A stretch of DNA of 64,000 nucleotides, taken from Mycobacterium intracellulare ATCC 13950. GTDB taxonomy: Bacteria > Actinomycetota > Actinomycetes > Mycobacteriales > Mycobacteriaceae. Under the pieces are notes generated by a model. The model saw only the letters and a list, made by a program, of their open reading frames with translations, was not told the origin of the DNA and ran no database searches. The stretch covers positions 372,001 through 436,000 of the forward strand of contig NC_016946.1 of NCBI RefSeq assembly GCF_000277125.1. The letters are read 5' to 3'. Of this stretch, positions 53,795 to 64,000 are shown in pieces. Position 1 is the stretch's first letter; each line of letters starts with the position of its first letter. Both the position numbers and the translations under genes were made by a program.

Positions 53795-54391
53795 GTGGGT
53801 GTAGCGGCAATGTTGCTGGCCGCGGCGCTGTGGATGGCTCCCGGTCCGTCGCTGACGCGACGGCGTGCCGGCATGCCGGCGCGTGGCGGCCGGGCGCTCG
53901 CGACGGCCCGGCGAACGGATGGCCCGGATCCGTTGGCGGTCGCGTCCTGTCTCGACGTGCTGGCCGTGTGCCTGCGGGCCGGGATGGCGGTGTCGGCCGC
54001 CGCGGCGGCCGCTGCGCCATCCGCCCCGCCGCAGCTGGCCCGCGTCCTGCGCCGCGCCGCCGACCTGCTGGCGCTGGGCGCCGATCCCGCTGTGGCATGG
54101 GCGATTCCGTCGGACCACTCCGCGCGGCCGGACGACACGCACATCGACGCGCTGCTGCGGTTGGCCCGGCGTTCGGCGTCCTCGGGCGCGGCGCTGGCCG
54201 ACGGCGTCGCCGAGTTGGCCGACCAGTCCCGCCACGACGCCGCACACGCGGCCACGGCCGCCGCCGAGCGGGCGGGGGTGCTCATCGCCGGGCCGCTGGG
54301 CCTGTGCTTCTTGCCGGCATTCGTCTGCCTGGGCATCGTCCCGGTGGTGGCCGGCTTGGCCGGTGACGTGCTGCAGTCGGGTCTGCTGTGA
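53795..54391 (+). CDS. TadC-like secretion membrane protein
   Basis: A 198-aa protein with a hydrophobic N terminus, a T2SSF core (DVLAVCLRAGMAVSAAAAAAA and ALLRLARRSASSGAALADGV) and a C-terminal membrane segment (about 160-190). It is shorter than full TadC proteins of proteobacteria, as is usual for the mycobacterial locus. GTG start 15 bp after the TadB stop. Its stop overlaps an unused GTG. Confidence 0.88.
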   Translation: MGVAAMLLAAALWMAPGPSLTRRRAGMPARGGRALATARRTDGPDPLAVASCLDVLAVCLRAGMAVSAAAAAAAPSAPPQLARVLRRAADLLALGADPAVAWAIPSDHSARPDDTHIDALLRLARRSASSGAALADGVAELADQSRHDAAHAATAAAERAGVLIAGPLGLCFLPAFVCLGIVPVVAGLAGDVLQSGLL

Positions 54392-54409
54392 AACGAAAGG
54401 AAGTCCTTG

Positions 54410-54610
54410 ATGATCAACAAGTTTCGCGAATTCGCCGCGCGCGCGGCCGTGTTGGCGGCCGACGAGTCGGGCATGTCGACGGTCGAGTACGCCATCGGCA
54501 CCATCGCGGCGGCGGCGTTCGGCGCGGTGCTGTACGCGGTGGTCACCGGCGATTCCATCGTGTCGGCGCTGACCAACATCATCGGCCGTGCGCTCAACAC
54601 CAAGGTGTAG
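54410..54610 (+). CDS. Flp-type pilin (DUF4244, Rv3656c-like)
   Basis: A 66-aa pilin precursor. A positively charged leader of about 20 residues (MINKFREFAARAAVLAADESG) leads into GMSTVEYAIGTIAAAAFGAVL, in which the Gly before MSTVE is the expected prepilin cleavage site with Glu at +5, then a hydrophobic helix and a short C-terminal part. AAAGGAAG lies upstream of the ATG; a TTG immediately before it could also start. No prepilin peptidase gene is in the window. Confidence 0.92.
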   Translation: MINKFREFAARAAVLAADESGMSTVEYAIGTIAAAAFGAVLYAVVTGDSIVSALTNIIGRALNTKV

Positions 54611-54933
54611 CCGGCAGTGCCGGCGCGAGCACCGTTGAGGCGGCGCTGGGCATCGCCTCGCTCGTCGTCGTGCTGGTGCTGTGCCTGGCCGGTGTCAGCG
54701 CTGTCTCGATGCAGGTGCGCTGCATCGACGCCGCCCGCGAGGCCGCCCGGCTGGCCGCCCGCGGCGACGAACGCTCCGCGGTGGCCGCCGCGGTCCGGCT
54801 CGCTCCCGCCGGCGCCCGGGTCGACCTGCACCGCGACGGCGACTTCCTGGTCGCCACCGTCGCCGCGCATTCGAAGTTCCTGCCCGCCTTGGATATTGGC
54901 GCGAAGGCGGTCGCCGCGGCCGAGCGGCCATGA
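54610..54933 (+). CDS. TadE-like pseudopilin (Rv3655c-like), start unclear
   Basis: A TadE-type protein with a prepilin-like site GASTVEAALG (Glu at +5), a hydrophobic helix (ASLVVVLVLCLAGVSAV) and a polar domain with MQVRCIDAAREAARLAARGDE. The frame is in phase with GCC at 54610 just after the Flp stop, and it contains no ATG, GTG or TTG between there and the membrane helix. The nearest upstream in-frame start is the GTG at 54388, which would run through the Flp gene in another frame. I give the coding domain only; the true start must be an unusual codon, a coupled re-initiation or a frameshift. Confidence 0.72.
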   Translation, partial: AGSAGASTVEAALGIASLVVVLVLCLAGVSAVSMQVRCIDAAREAARLAARGDERSAVAAAVRLAPAGARVDLHRDGDFLVATVAAHSKFLPALDIGAKAVAAAERP

Positions 54934-55270
54934 CGATCGGGGGTCGGCCACGGTGGTCGCCGCCTGGATGGTCGTGGTGCTGCTCTGGGCGACCGGCGTC
55001 GCCGGCTACCTGGGCTCGGCGGTGGTGGCGCGTCACCGCGCACAGGCGGTGGCCGACCTGGCCGCCCTGGCCGCTGCGGCGCGGCTGACGTCGGGATCCG
55101 CCGCGGCCTGCATCCAGGCCGCGGCCGTCGCCCGCGCGATGCGGGTCGACGACATCGGCTGCGTGGTCGACGGTCTCGATGTCGTCATCACGGCGCGGGT
55201 GCCGGTCGTCGTCGCCGGTACGGCACGTGCCACCGCGCGGGCGGGGCCCGCCGGCGGGCGAAATGGCTAG
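54896..55270 (+). CDS. TadG/TadE-like secreted helicase-like or pilus-associated protein (Rv3654c-like)
   Basis: A 124-aa protein if started at the TTG at 54896 (ARRRSPRPSGHDDRGSATVV), overlapping the TadE-like gene by 38 bp; a GTG at 54953 would drop the conserved DDRGSATV signature. The signature is followed by a membrane helix (about 22-46) and AQAVADLAALAAAARL, typical of Rv3654c-family TadG-like proteins. The last gene of the pilus operon, overlapping the convergent Rv3651-like gene by 4 bp. Rv3654c of M. tuberculosis has been reported as a secreted effector. Confidence 0.72.
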   Translation: MARRRSPRPSGHDDRGSATVVAAWMVVVLLWATGVAGYLGSAVVARHRAQAVADLAALAAAARLTSGSAAACIQAAAVARAMRVDDIGCVVDGLDVVITARVPVVVAGTARATARAGPAGGRNG

Positions 55271-56292
55271 GGCGTCTGCGGCAGCCCCGCGGCCGCCAGC
55301 TCGTCGTCGGTGGGCAATCGCAGGGAGACCAGCCCCGCGTATGTATCCGGCTCCAGTTCGACCCGGTTGACGGTGACGTGCACGGGCACCCAATCCGCGT
55401 CGTGGCCGGGCAACCGCAACACCCGACTGGTGGGGCCCCCGCCGAATTCCCTTGTCATGGTGGACATCACGTCCTGATCGTCGGGATGGACCCGCGGTTT
55501 GCCGGTCTCGCTGCTGCGCCAGTCATAAAACGTGCAGGGCTCGTCGAGCCATTTCAACAGGGTCCAGTTGTTGAGGTCGATCAGCGCGCGGTGCACCCCG
55601 GCCTGGGCGAGGCCGCTGAGGATCCGTTGGGCCAGATCATCGGTCGACACCGCCGGGCCCTTGAGTTCGGATTGCCAATTGATCGCCCGCGCCACCAGGT
55701 GCTCCCGGCCGTCGGGCCCCGGCTCCAAGATCGTGCGCGCGACGAAACCTATCCGGATGGCCTTGCCTCGCCAGTCAGTGAGATCCCAGGTGCTGCATAG
55801 CGTTTGGTCGGGCTTGGCCTTGACCGCCATGGCGAGCACCTTGGTTTCGTTCGGGTTGAGTTCGCGGGACGGAAGGTCCTCGGCGAAAGCCCTGCCGAAG
55901 GTGACTTCGACTTCGGGATTCTTGCCGCTATTGATCAGCGATTCGCGGGTGTCGGTCGCCACCCCCATGGTCAGGTCCCACTTCAGCGGCCCCGGAATCG
56001 GACGCTCGGGTGGGTCGATGTCCGACGGCCCGGTCCACACGTGCACGCCGTGGATGAGCCCGTCGGACATCACCACGGGTTCGGTGCGAATGATGCGATC
56101 GCGCTTGGGCGTGATGCTGGTCAGGGCCTGTCCGGTCTGGACCGATTCGGCGATCGCCGTTCGCACCGCGGCGAGATAGGGGCTGCGGCGCAGGAAGGTG
56201 GTGATCGGGACGAGATTCTTCAGTTGGCGCCCCTGCGCCACGACGGTGGGATCACCCCCGAGTGTCTCCACGAGCAACCAGTCGTGGGCCAT
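55267..56292 (-). CDS. PAS-GAF-PAS-fold protein, Rv3651-like
   Basis: A 341-aa protein corresponding to Rv3651, whose crystal structure showed a PAS-GAF-PAS arrangement. No catalytic domain is attached. Recognisable segments are AHDWLLVETLGGDPTVVAQG at the start, HGVHVWTGPSDIDPP in the first domain, TLCSTWDLTDWRGKAIRIGF in the middle and the C-terminal WVPVHVTVNRVELEPDTYAG. It probably binds a ligand or partner in signalling. The ATG at 56292 fits the M. tuberculosis length (345 aa). Convergent with the pilus operon. Confidence 0.88.
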   Translation of the reverse strand: MAHDWLLVETLGGDPTVVAQGRQLKNLVPITTFLRRSPYLAAVRTAIAESVQTGQALTSITPKRDRIIRTEPVVMSDGLIHGVHVWTGPSDIDPPERPIPGPLKWDLTMGVATDTRESLINSGKNPEVEVTFGRAFAEDLPSRELNPNETKVLAMAVKAKPDQTLCSTWDLTDWRGKAIRIGFVARTILEPGPDGREHLVARAINWQSELKGPAVSTDDLAQRILSGLAQAGVHRALIDLNNWTLLKWLDEPCTFYDWRSSETGKPRVHPDDQDVMSTMTREFGGGPTSRVLRLPGHDADWVPVHVTVNRVELEPDTYAGLVSLRLPTDDELAAAGLPQTP

Positions 56293-56363
56293 GCGGCTGA
56301 GTTTACGGCGACGGGACGGATCCGTGGGAGCGGGTGAACCGGCGGGCGACCTCGCCGCTGTGC

Positions 56364-58697
56364 TCAGCGTGACTCCCGGGGCAGCTCCGCGAGTACCAGC
56401 CGCAGCACCTGCACCGCGCCGGCCTTGTCGAGCGGGTCGTTGCCGTTGCCGCACTTGGGGGACTGCACGCACGACGGGCACCCGCGGGGGCATTCGCACG
56501 CCTCGATGGCGGCGGCCGTCGCGGCGAGCCACGTGCGGGCCCGGCGGAAGCCCCGTTCGGCGAATCCCGCGCCGCCCGGATACCCGTCGTAGACGAAGAC
56601 GCTGGGCAGCCCGTCGGGACCCGGTCCCACCGCGGTGGACAAGCCGCCGATGTCGCCGCGGTCGCAGCTGGCGACCAACGGCAGCAGCCCGATGGCGGCA
56701 TGCTCGGCCGCATGCAATGACCCGGGAATCCGCGTGCCGTCAATACCCTTGCGCAGCAACGCATCCTCGGTGATGGTGTACATCACGGAGGTGGTGGCCA
56801 AGGTGTGCTCCGGCATGTCCAACTCGATGAAGTCGATCACCTCCCCGGAGAGCAGGCGGCGCAGGTAGCCGACCACCCGGTGGGTGACCCGGACCGGGAC
56901 CAGCCCGAGCGTGACCGGCCCGAAGGCCAGACGCTCACCGGTGCCGGTGACGACGATGTCGGTGATCTCCCGCGCGAACGTCGCATAACCGGGGTCCTCG
57001 GCGTGGACGAAGGCGATCCCTTCCTCGGTGTCCAGCGAGTCCACCACGTAGCTCTCGCCCTGATGCAGGTACACCGCGCCCGGGTGCACCGAAGCCGGTG
57101 CCCGGCCGACGTCGGTGCTGCCCAACAGCCGCCCGGTGTCGGCCTCGATGATGACGATCTGCCCGCCCGTTGAGCCCCGGATGTCCACCGCGGCATGCGG
57201 TTCCAGGCCGGGCGCCGGAAAGTACTTTCCGCTTCGCCGCCGCAGCAGCCCGTCATCGACCAGGCCGTCAGCGACGTCGGTGGCGCCGAGTTCGCGCACC
57301 TCCGGCTCGTCCAGCGGCAGTTCGGTTGCCGCGCAGAGCAGTTGCGGCCCCAGGATGTACGGGTTCGTCGGGTCGATGACGACCCGCTCGACCGGCTTGT
57401 CCAGCAGCGCGGCCGGATTGTGCACCAGATACGTGTCCAGCGGATCGTCCCGGGCGATCAACACCACCAGCGCGCCCTGGCCGCGCCGCCCGGAGCGGCC
57501 GGCCTGCTGCCAGAACGAGGCGACGGTGCCCGGAAAACCGGCGAGCACCACCGCGTCCAGCCCGGCGATGTCGACGCCCAACTCCAGCGCATTGGTGGTG
57601 GCCAGCCCGCGCAACCGGCCCTCGGCCAGGGCGCGCTCCAGCGCGGTGCGGTCCTCGGCGAGATACCCGGCCCGATACGACGCCACCGTCCGGGACAGCT
57701 CGGGGGCGATGTCGTCCAGCCGCGCCTGGGCGCCCAGCGCGGTCAATTCCGCGGCGCGGCGCGACCGCACGAAGGTCAGGGTCTGCGCTCCCTCGGCGAT
57801 CAGGTCGGCCATGACGCGCGCCGCCTCCGCGCCCGCCGAGCGGCGCACCGGTGCACCGTTCTCGCCGACCAGGTCGGTCCGCAGCGCGGGTTCCCACAGG
57901 GCCACGGTCCGCGCCCCCTGGGGTGAACCGTCTTTGGTGACCTCCTGCACCGGCAGCCCGATGAGCTCGGTGGCCGTCGCACTCGGGGAATCCGTTGTCG
58001 CGCTGGCGAAGATCACCGTCGGCGCGCTCGAATAGCGGGCGCACAACCGCAACAAGCGGCGCAGCACCATCGCCACATTGGAGCCGAACACCCCACGGTA
58101 GTAATGACATTCGTCGACAACCACGAAGCGAAGACCCCGCAACAGCACCGCCCAGCGGGCGTGGTTGCGCAGGATCGACAAGTGGATCATGTCGGGGTTG
58201 GAGAACAACCAGCGGGAGCGCTCCCGCGCGAAGCGGCGCACCTCGGCGGGACTGTCGCCGTCGTAGGCGGTGGGAGCCACCGCAAAACCGGGTTCATGCA
58301 GCCGCGGAATCGCCGCGGTCAGGGCGTGCGCGACCCGCAGCTGGTCATGCCCCAGCGCCTTGGTCGGCGACAGGTAGAGCACCCGGGCCCGCGGATCGGT
58401 CGCCAGCGCGTTGAGGACGGGAAGCTGATAGGCCAGCGACTTGCCCGAGGCGGTGCCGGTGCTCACCACCACGTGGCGGCCCGCGTAGGCCAAATCCGCG
58501 GCCGCGAACTGATGCGACCAGGGCGCGGCGATCCCGCGGTCGGCGAATGCCTTGACCACGTCGGGCTCGGCCCACGCCGGCCAATCGTGCGGCCGGCCAC
58601 TGCGCGGTGGCAATTCGGCGACGTGGCGCAGCGGCCGTTCGTCCGTCGCGGTTCCGGCGAGCGCGGCGGCAAGCAGCTCACTGCCGAAGCTCGCCAT
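56364..58697 (-). CDS. DEAH-box helicase with DUF1998 zinc-binding domain (MrfA/YprA-like, Rv3649-like)
   Basis: A 777-aa superfamily 2 helicase. Motif I STGTASGKSLAYQLP, motif Ia YLSPTKALGHDQ, motif II VVVDECHYYRG (DECH), motif III FASATTDSP, motif V ATTNALELGVDIAGLDAVV, motif VI QQAGRSGRRGQ. The C-terminal DUF1998 region has CECPRGCPSCVQSPKCG, four zinc cysteines. Bacillus MrfA of this family repairs mitomycin C damage; DNA repair is the likely role. ATG at 58697 precedes conserved sequence. It is divergent from cspA. Confidence 0.93.
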   Translation of the reverse strand: MASFGSELLAAALAGTATDERPLRHVAELPPRSGRPHDWPAWAEPDVVKAFADRGIAAPWSHQFAAADLAYAGRHVVVSTGTASGKSLAYQLPVLNALATDPRARVLYLSPTKALGHDQLRVAHALTAAIPRLHEPGFAVAPTAYDGDSPAEVRRFARERSRWLFSNPDMIHLSILRNHARWAVLLRGLRFVVVDECHYYRGVFGSNVAMVLRRLLRLCARYSSAPTVIFASATTDSPSATATELIGLPVQEVTKDGSPQGARTVALWEPALRTDLVGENGAPVRRSAGAEAARVMADLIAEGAQTLTFVRSRRAAELTALGAQARLDDIAPELSRTVASYRAGYLAEDRTALERALAEGRLRGLATTNALELGVDIAGLDAVVLAGFPGTVASFWQQAGRSGRRGQGALVVLIARDDPLDTYLVHNPAALLDKPVERVVIDPTNPYILGPQLLCAATELPLDEPEVRELGATDVADGLVDDGLLRRRSGKYFPAPGLEPHAAVDIRGSTGGQIVIIEADTGRLLGSTDVGRAPASVHPGAVYLHQGESYVVDSLDTEEGIAFVHAEDPGYATFAREITDIVVTGTGERLAFGPVTLGLVPVRVTHRVVGYLRRLLSGEVIDFIELDMPEHTLATTSVMYTITEDALLRKGIDGTRIPGSLHAAEHAAIGLLPLVASCDRGDIGGLSTAVGPGPDGLPSVFVYDGYPGGAGFAERGFRRARTWLAATAAAIEACECPRGCPSCVQSPKCGNGNDPLDKAGAVQVLRLVLAELPRESR

Positions 58698-58956
58698 CTC
58701 ACCCCGCTCGGAATCGCTGTTCGAATCGGGCAAACACACAAGTCTGTCGCCGACGCGATGAACATGGTTGACTAATTGCGGTCGCAGCTTCTGTGTTCGT
58801 GTCAAACTTTCGCAGGATCGACGTTGCGGCCGCGGTTCCTGCGAGGTTAATCGGTCGGGTGAAGTTCCGGCGACTCAGCGAGGTATGGCGGTCGTACCAG
58901 GCCCGGGGCATCGAAAGGCGATGCCCCGCACCCAGAAGAAAAGGAAAGATCGAGAG
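58698..58956. other. Helicase-cspA divergent region and cspA leader
   Basis: A 259-bp non-coding stretch. It must contain the cspA promoter and a long 5' leader. Relatively AT-rich parts occur at 58735-58780. AAAAGGAAAG (58939-58948) is the cspA ribosome-binding site. No small protein or RNA was convincing. Cold-shock mRNAs of other bacteria use structured leaders; no specific fold could be confirmed by eye. Confidence 0.5.
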
Positions 58957-59160
58957 ATGCCACAGGGAACTGTGAAGTGGTTCAACGCGGAGAAGGGCTT
59001 CGGGTTCATTGCCCCCGAAGACGGCTCCGCGGATGTGTTTGTCCACTACACGGAGATCCAGGGTTCGGGCTTCCGCACCCTCGAAGAGAACCAGAAGGTC
59101 GAGTTCGAAATCGGCCACAGCCCGAAGGGCCCCCAGGCCACCGGAGTCCGCTCCCTGTAG
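58957..59160 (+). CDS. cspA: Cold-shock protein CspA
   Basis: A 67-aa cold-shock-domain protein, the standard size. RNP1 KGFGFIAP and RNP2 VFVHYTEI are complete, with the opening [14 protein letters not shown]. It binds single-stranded RNA/DNA and acts as an RNA chaperone. AAAAGGAAAG precedes the ATG at good distance. A strong intrinsic terminator follows 22 bp after its stop. Confidence 0.98.
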   Translation: MPQGTVKWFNAEKGFGFIAPEDGSADVFVHYTEIQGSGFRTLEENQKVEFEIGHSPKGPQATGVRSL

Positions 59161-59181
59161 GGAAGAGCAGACCTAACGGAC

Positions 59182-59232
59182 ACCCCCCGTGCAGCCCCGC
59201 CCAGCGGGCCCAGCCGGGGGGTTTCCTTTTTC
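59182..59232 (+). terminator. Intrinsic terminator of cspA
   Basis: ACCCCCCG (59182-59189) pairs exactly with CGGGGGGT (59215-59222); the loop can form a further CCGC/GCGG helix. It is followed by TTTCCTTTTT. This is one of the few canonical L-shaped terminators in the window, fitting a highly expressed monocistronic gene. Confidence 0.85.
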
Positions 59233-59257
59233 TATCGGTTCTATCGGTTCTTTCGGC
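59233..59257 (+). repeat. Short tandem CTATCGGTT repeat
   Basis: CTATCGGTT occurs twice in tandem, followed by CTTTCGG, directly after the cspA terminator tract. It is 25 bp in all and has no obvious role; it could be slippage-prone. Confidence 0.4.
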
Positions 59258-59320
59258 ACGGCGCCGCCGCGCCGGTTGCCTCAAGACGCGGATGGGCGAG
59301 AGGGCCTACTGTCGGATGGC

Positions 59321-59911
59321 GTGAGCCAGCTTTCCTTCTTTACCGCGGAGTCGGTGCCGCCCGCGGTCGCCGATCTTTCGGGGGTGCTGGCGGCGTCCGG
59401 GCAGATCGTCACCGTCGGCGGTGCGGAGGCCCAGGGCGCTCGGCTTTCGGTGGTCGTGGACGCGCCCTGGCGGGCCGCCGCGCTGGCGGACATGATCCGC
59501 GAGGCCGGTCTGGCCGCCGAGATCGGCCGGACCGACGAAGACACCCCGCTGGTGCGGACGGCGGTGGACCCGTCGTTGAGCACGCTGGCGGCCGAATGGA
59601 CGCGCGGCGCGGTCAAGACCGTGCCGCCGCGCTGGCTGCCCGGCCCGCGCGAGCTGCGGGCGTGGACGCTGGTGGCCGGCAACCCCGAGGGTGAGCACTA
59701 CCTGCTGGCGCTGGACCCCCACGCGCCCGACACGCACTCGCCGCTGGCGTCGGCGTTGATGCGCGTCGGGATCGCGCCCACGCTGATCGGCACCCGCGGC
59801 GGCCGGCCGGCGCTGCGCATCAGCGGCCGCCGCAGGCTATCGCGCCTGGTAGAGAACGTGGGGGAGCCGCCCGACGGCGCCGAGGCGCTGTCCCGGTGGC
59901 CGCGGGTTTAG
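59321..59911 (+). CDS. Conserved hypothetical protein (Rv3647c-like)
   Basis: A 196-aa protein starting at a GTG (SQLSFFTAESVPP), close in size to Rv3647c (192 aa). It looks like two alpha/beta repeats: VVVDAPWRAAALADMIREAGL in the first half and LLALDPHAPDTHSPLASALMRVGI in the second, with basic RISGRRRLSRLVE near the end. Its position between cspA and topA is conserved in mycobacteria. A role in nucleic-acid binding could be imagined from the basic tail but is not supported. Confidence 0.85.
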   Translation: MSQLSFFTAESVPPAVADLSGVLAASGQIVTVGGAEAQGARLSVVVDAPWRAAALADMIREAGLAAEIGRTDEDTPLVRTAVDPSLSTLAAEWTRGAVKTVPPRWLPGPRELRAWTLVAGNPEGEHYLLALDPHAPDTHSPLASALMRVGIAPTLIGTRGGRPALRISGRRRLSRLVENVGEPPDGAEALSRWPRV

Positions 59912-60114
59912 CCACCGGACGACGCGCGATTTCGCGCCGCGTTGTCGAGCGTCGGTTTGCGTAGGCCCGCCCGAGGGTGCGAAATTGTCAGGTGCCGCAG
60001 GGCGAAGGAACGGTCGCGTACCTGAATTTCACCGGAATTTTCGAAGCCGACCTGTCATTCTTCCTGCAGGTGGTCTCGCAGGGGGGACCAATCAGGGATG
60101 GAGCGTAAGGGCAG
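59912..60114. other. Short intergenic region upstream of topA
   Basis: A 203-bp non-coding stretch between the Rv3647c-like gene and topA. It holds the topA promoter and a ribosome-binding site (GTAAGGGCAG, ending near 60113). No operator or RNA element was recognised. Confidence 0.5.
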
Positions 60115-62924
<2,810 letters not shown>

Positions 62925-62928
<4 letters not shown>

Positions 62929-64000
62929 CCGCGCGCGTCGCTGGAAACCTCTTGCGGCGCAACCTCTTCCGGGGCGGCCAGCTTCACCGGCCGGGCCAGC
63001 TGGGTGGGCGCCCTGCGGCCGCGCAGCTCGACCACCTCGCCGACATCCCAGCACAGGGCCTCGGCATCCAGCGCGCCGCTGACGGCGATCGCCGACGCGA
63101 GCACGTGGCCGGGCTCGAGCTTGGCCAGCTCGGTCAGCCGGGCGGCCTCGTTGACCGGGTCGCCGATCACGGTGTACTCGAAGCGGGCCTGCGCGCCGAT
63201 GTGGCCGGCGATGGCCCGCCCGGATGACACCCCGATGCCGAACTCCGCCGAACCGATCACCGGGAGCAGCTCGTCGTGCAATTCCCGGGCGGCGGCCAGC
63301 GCCCCGCCCGGTGAGTCGGGGTGCTCGATCGGCGCGCCGAAGATGGCCAGCGCGGCGTCGCCCTGGAACTTGTTGACGAAACCGCCGTGGCGGCCAACGG
63401 TTTCCACCACTACCCGGAAGAACTCGTTGAGCAGGTGGACCACCTCGGCGGGCGGGCGGGTCGAGGCCAGCTGGGTGGAGCCGACCAGGTCCACGAACAG
63501 CACCGCGACGTCGCGCTCCTGCCCACCCAGCTCGGTGCCACGCTCCAGCGCCCGGCGGGCGACGTCCTCCCCGACGTAGCGGCCGAACAGGTCGCGCAGC
63601 CGCTGCCGCTCGGACAGGTCGCGCACCATGTCGTTGAAGCCCGCCTGCAGCAGGCCGAGCTCGCTGGCGTCGTAGATCTGCATGTGCGCGTTGTAGTTTC
63701 CGCGCTGCACCTCGCTCAAGGCCCAGCGCAGCTGGCGCAGCGGGTCGGCGATCGACATGGCCACCAGCAGGGTGCTGATCAGCCCGACGCCCAGCGCGGT
63801 CAGCGCCAGCAACAGGATGGGGTTGAACAGGCTCTCCGGTGCGGCGTGCAGCAGCGAGGCCTTGTCCGCCACCACGGCCAGCACGATCGCCATCAGCGGC
63901 ACCGCCGTGGACAGCATCCAGGTCAGGATCTGGCGCAGGATGACGCCGGGCGCCTTGACGTTCTCCGGGACCCCGCTGCGCAGGGCGGCGACCGCGACCG
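62925..64000 (-). CDS. Membrane adenylate cyclase with HAMP domain, C-terminal part (5' end outside window)
   Basis: The frame stays open to the right edge, so this is the C-terminal 358 residues of a longer protein corresponding to Rv3645 (549 aa). It has two membrane segments (one at about 63830-63900), a HAMP linker (ADPLRQLRWALSEVQRGNYN) and a class III nucleotidyl cyclase domain (VAVLFVDLVGSTQLAS with the first metal Asp, KFQGDAALAIFG with the second, and a later FGIGVSSGRAIAG). It makes cAMP at the membrane, and so connects to Crp elsewhere in the window. Convergent with topA, 4-bp overlap. Confidence 0.95.

Noticed and set aside
53209..54951. A 580-codon minus-strand frame opposite the pilus genes
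   Set aside because: It is compositionally a reverse shadow (Ser/Ala/Arg-rich) of TadB, TadC and Flp genes, which have clear family motifs.

Overview
The window is high-GC actinobacterial DNA from a Mycobacterium, most likely a slow grower outside the M. tuberculosis complex. Gene content, gene order and many exact protein lengths follow the M. tuberculosis H37Rv block from Rv3696c (glpK) to Rv3645, read in reverse. Examples are 440 aa for the DUF58 protein, 122 aa RsfB, 810 aa PonA2, 224 aa Crp, 651 aa Acs, 232 aa for the Rv3668c-type protease and 67 aa CspA. GTG and TTG starts and 1-8 bp stop/start overlaps are frequent. The species cannot be fixed from the sequence alone. No insertion sequence, prophage, CRISPR array or rRNA gene was seen.

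Layout. 1-10.35 kb: the 3' part of glpK, a PadR regulator with an AT-rich operator-like cluster, RDD and SpoIIM-like membrane proteins, the five-gene MoxR/DUF58 operon and a YqeY-like protein. 10.4-14.4 kb: an accessory block with an F420-type oxidoreductase, a small membrane protein, a PfpI/DJ-1 protein, then methyltransferase, CDGSH protein and a haem-oxygenase-like di-iron protein. 14.4-19.54 kb: a stressosome-type operon (RsbR, RsbS, RsbT, an RsbX-like phosphatase carrying a frameshift, and a large PAS-GAF-SpoIIE-HATPase protein), transcribed divergently from rsfB, the anti-anti-sigma factor of the SigF system. 19.56-23.1 kb: DUF6328, HAD, DUF4193, Mrr-like and GAF-ANTAR genes and a tRNA-Pro(CGG).

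23.1-42 kb is the conserved core: cds1, a metallophosphoesterase, ponA2, whiB4, the Get3-like pair bagA/bagB, DUF4177, RidA and MBL proteins, crp, nth, a TlpA-like thioredoxin, a CoA-type NUDIX hydrolase, marP, ephE, a holin-like protein, a secreted protease and acs. A perfect-period 56-bp triplicate lies just upstream of acs, and a duplicated hairpin element sits at the 3' end of crp.

42-64 kb: DUF4232 and LppU-like proteins, the dppABCD peptide importer, a degenerate Fic-like protein, a probable Ms1 (6S-like) RNA, a HAD phosphatase, the tad/flp pilus operon headed by ssd, a PAS/GAF protein of the Rv3651 family, an MrfA/YprA-type helicase, cspA with a strong terminator, an Rv3647c-type protein, topA and the 3' part of an adenylate cyclase.

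The most interesting system is the rsbRSTXU cluster back-to-back with rsfB. It suggests a stress-sensing complex wired into SigF control, with a reset phosphatase that is broken or read through by frameshifting in this sequence.
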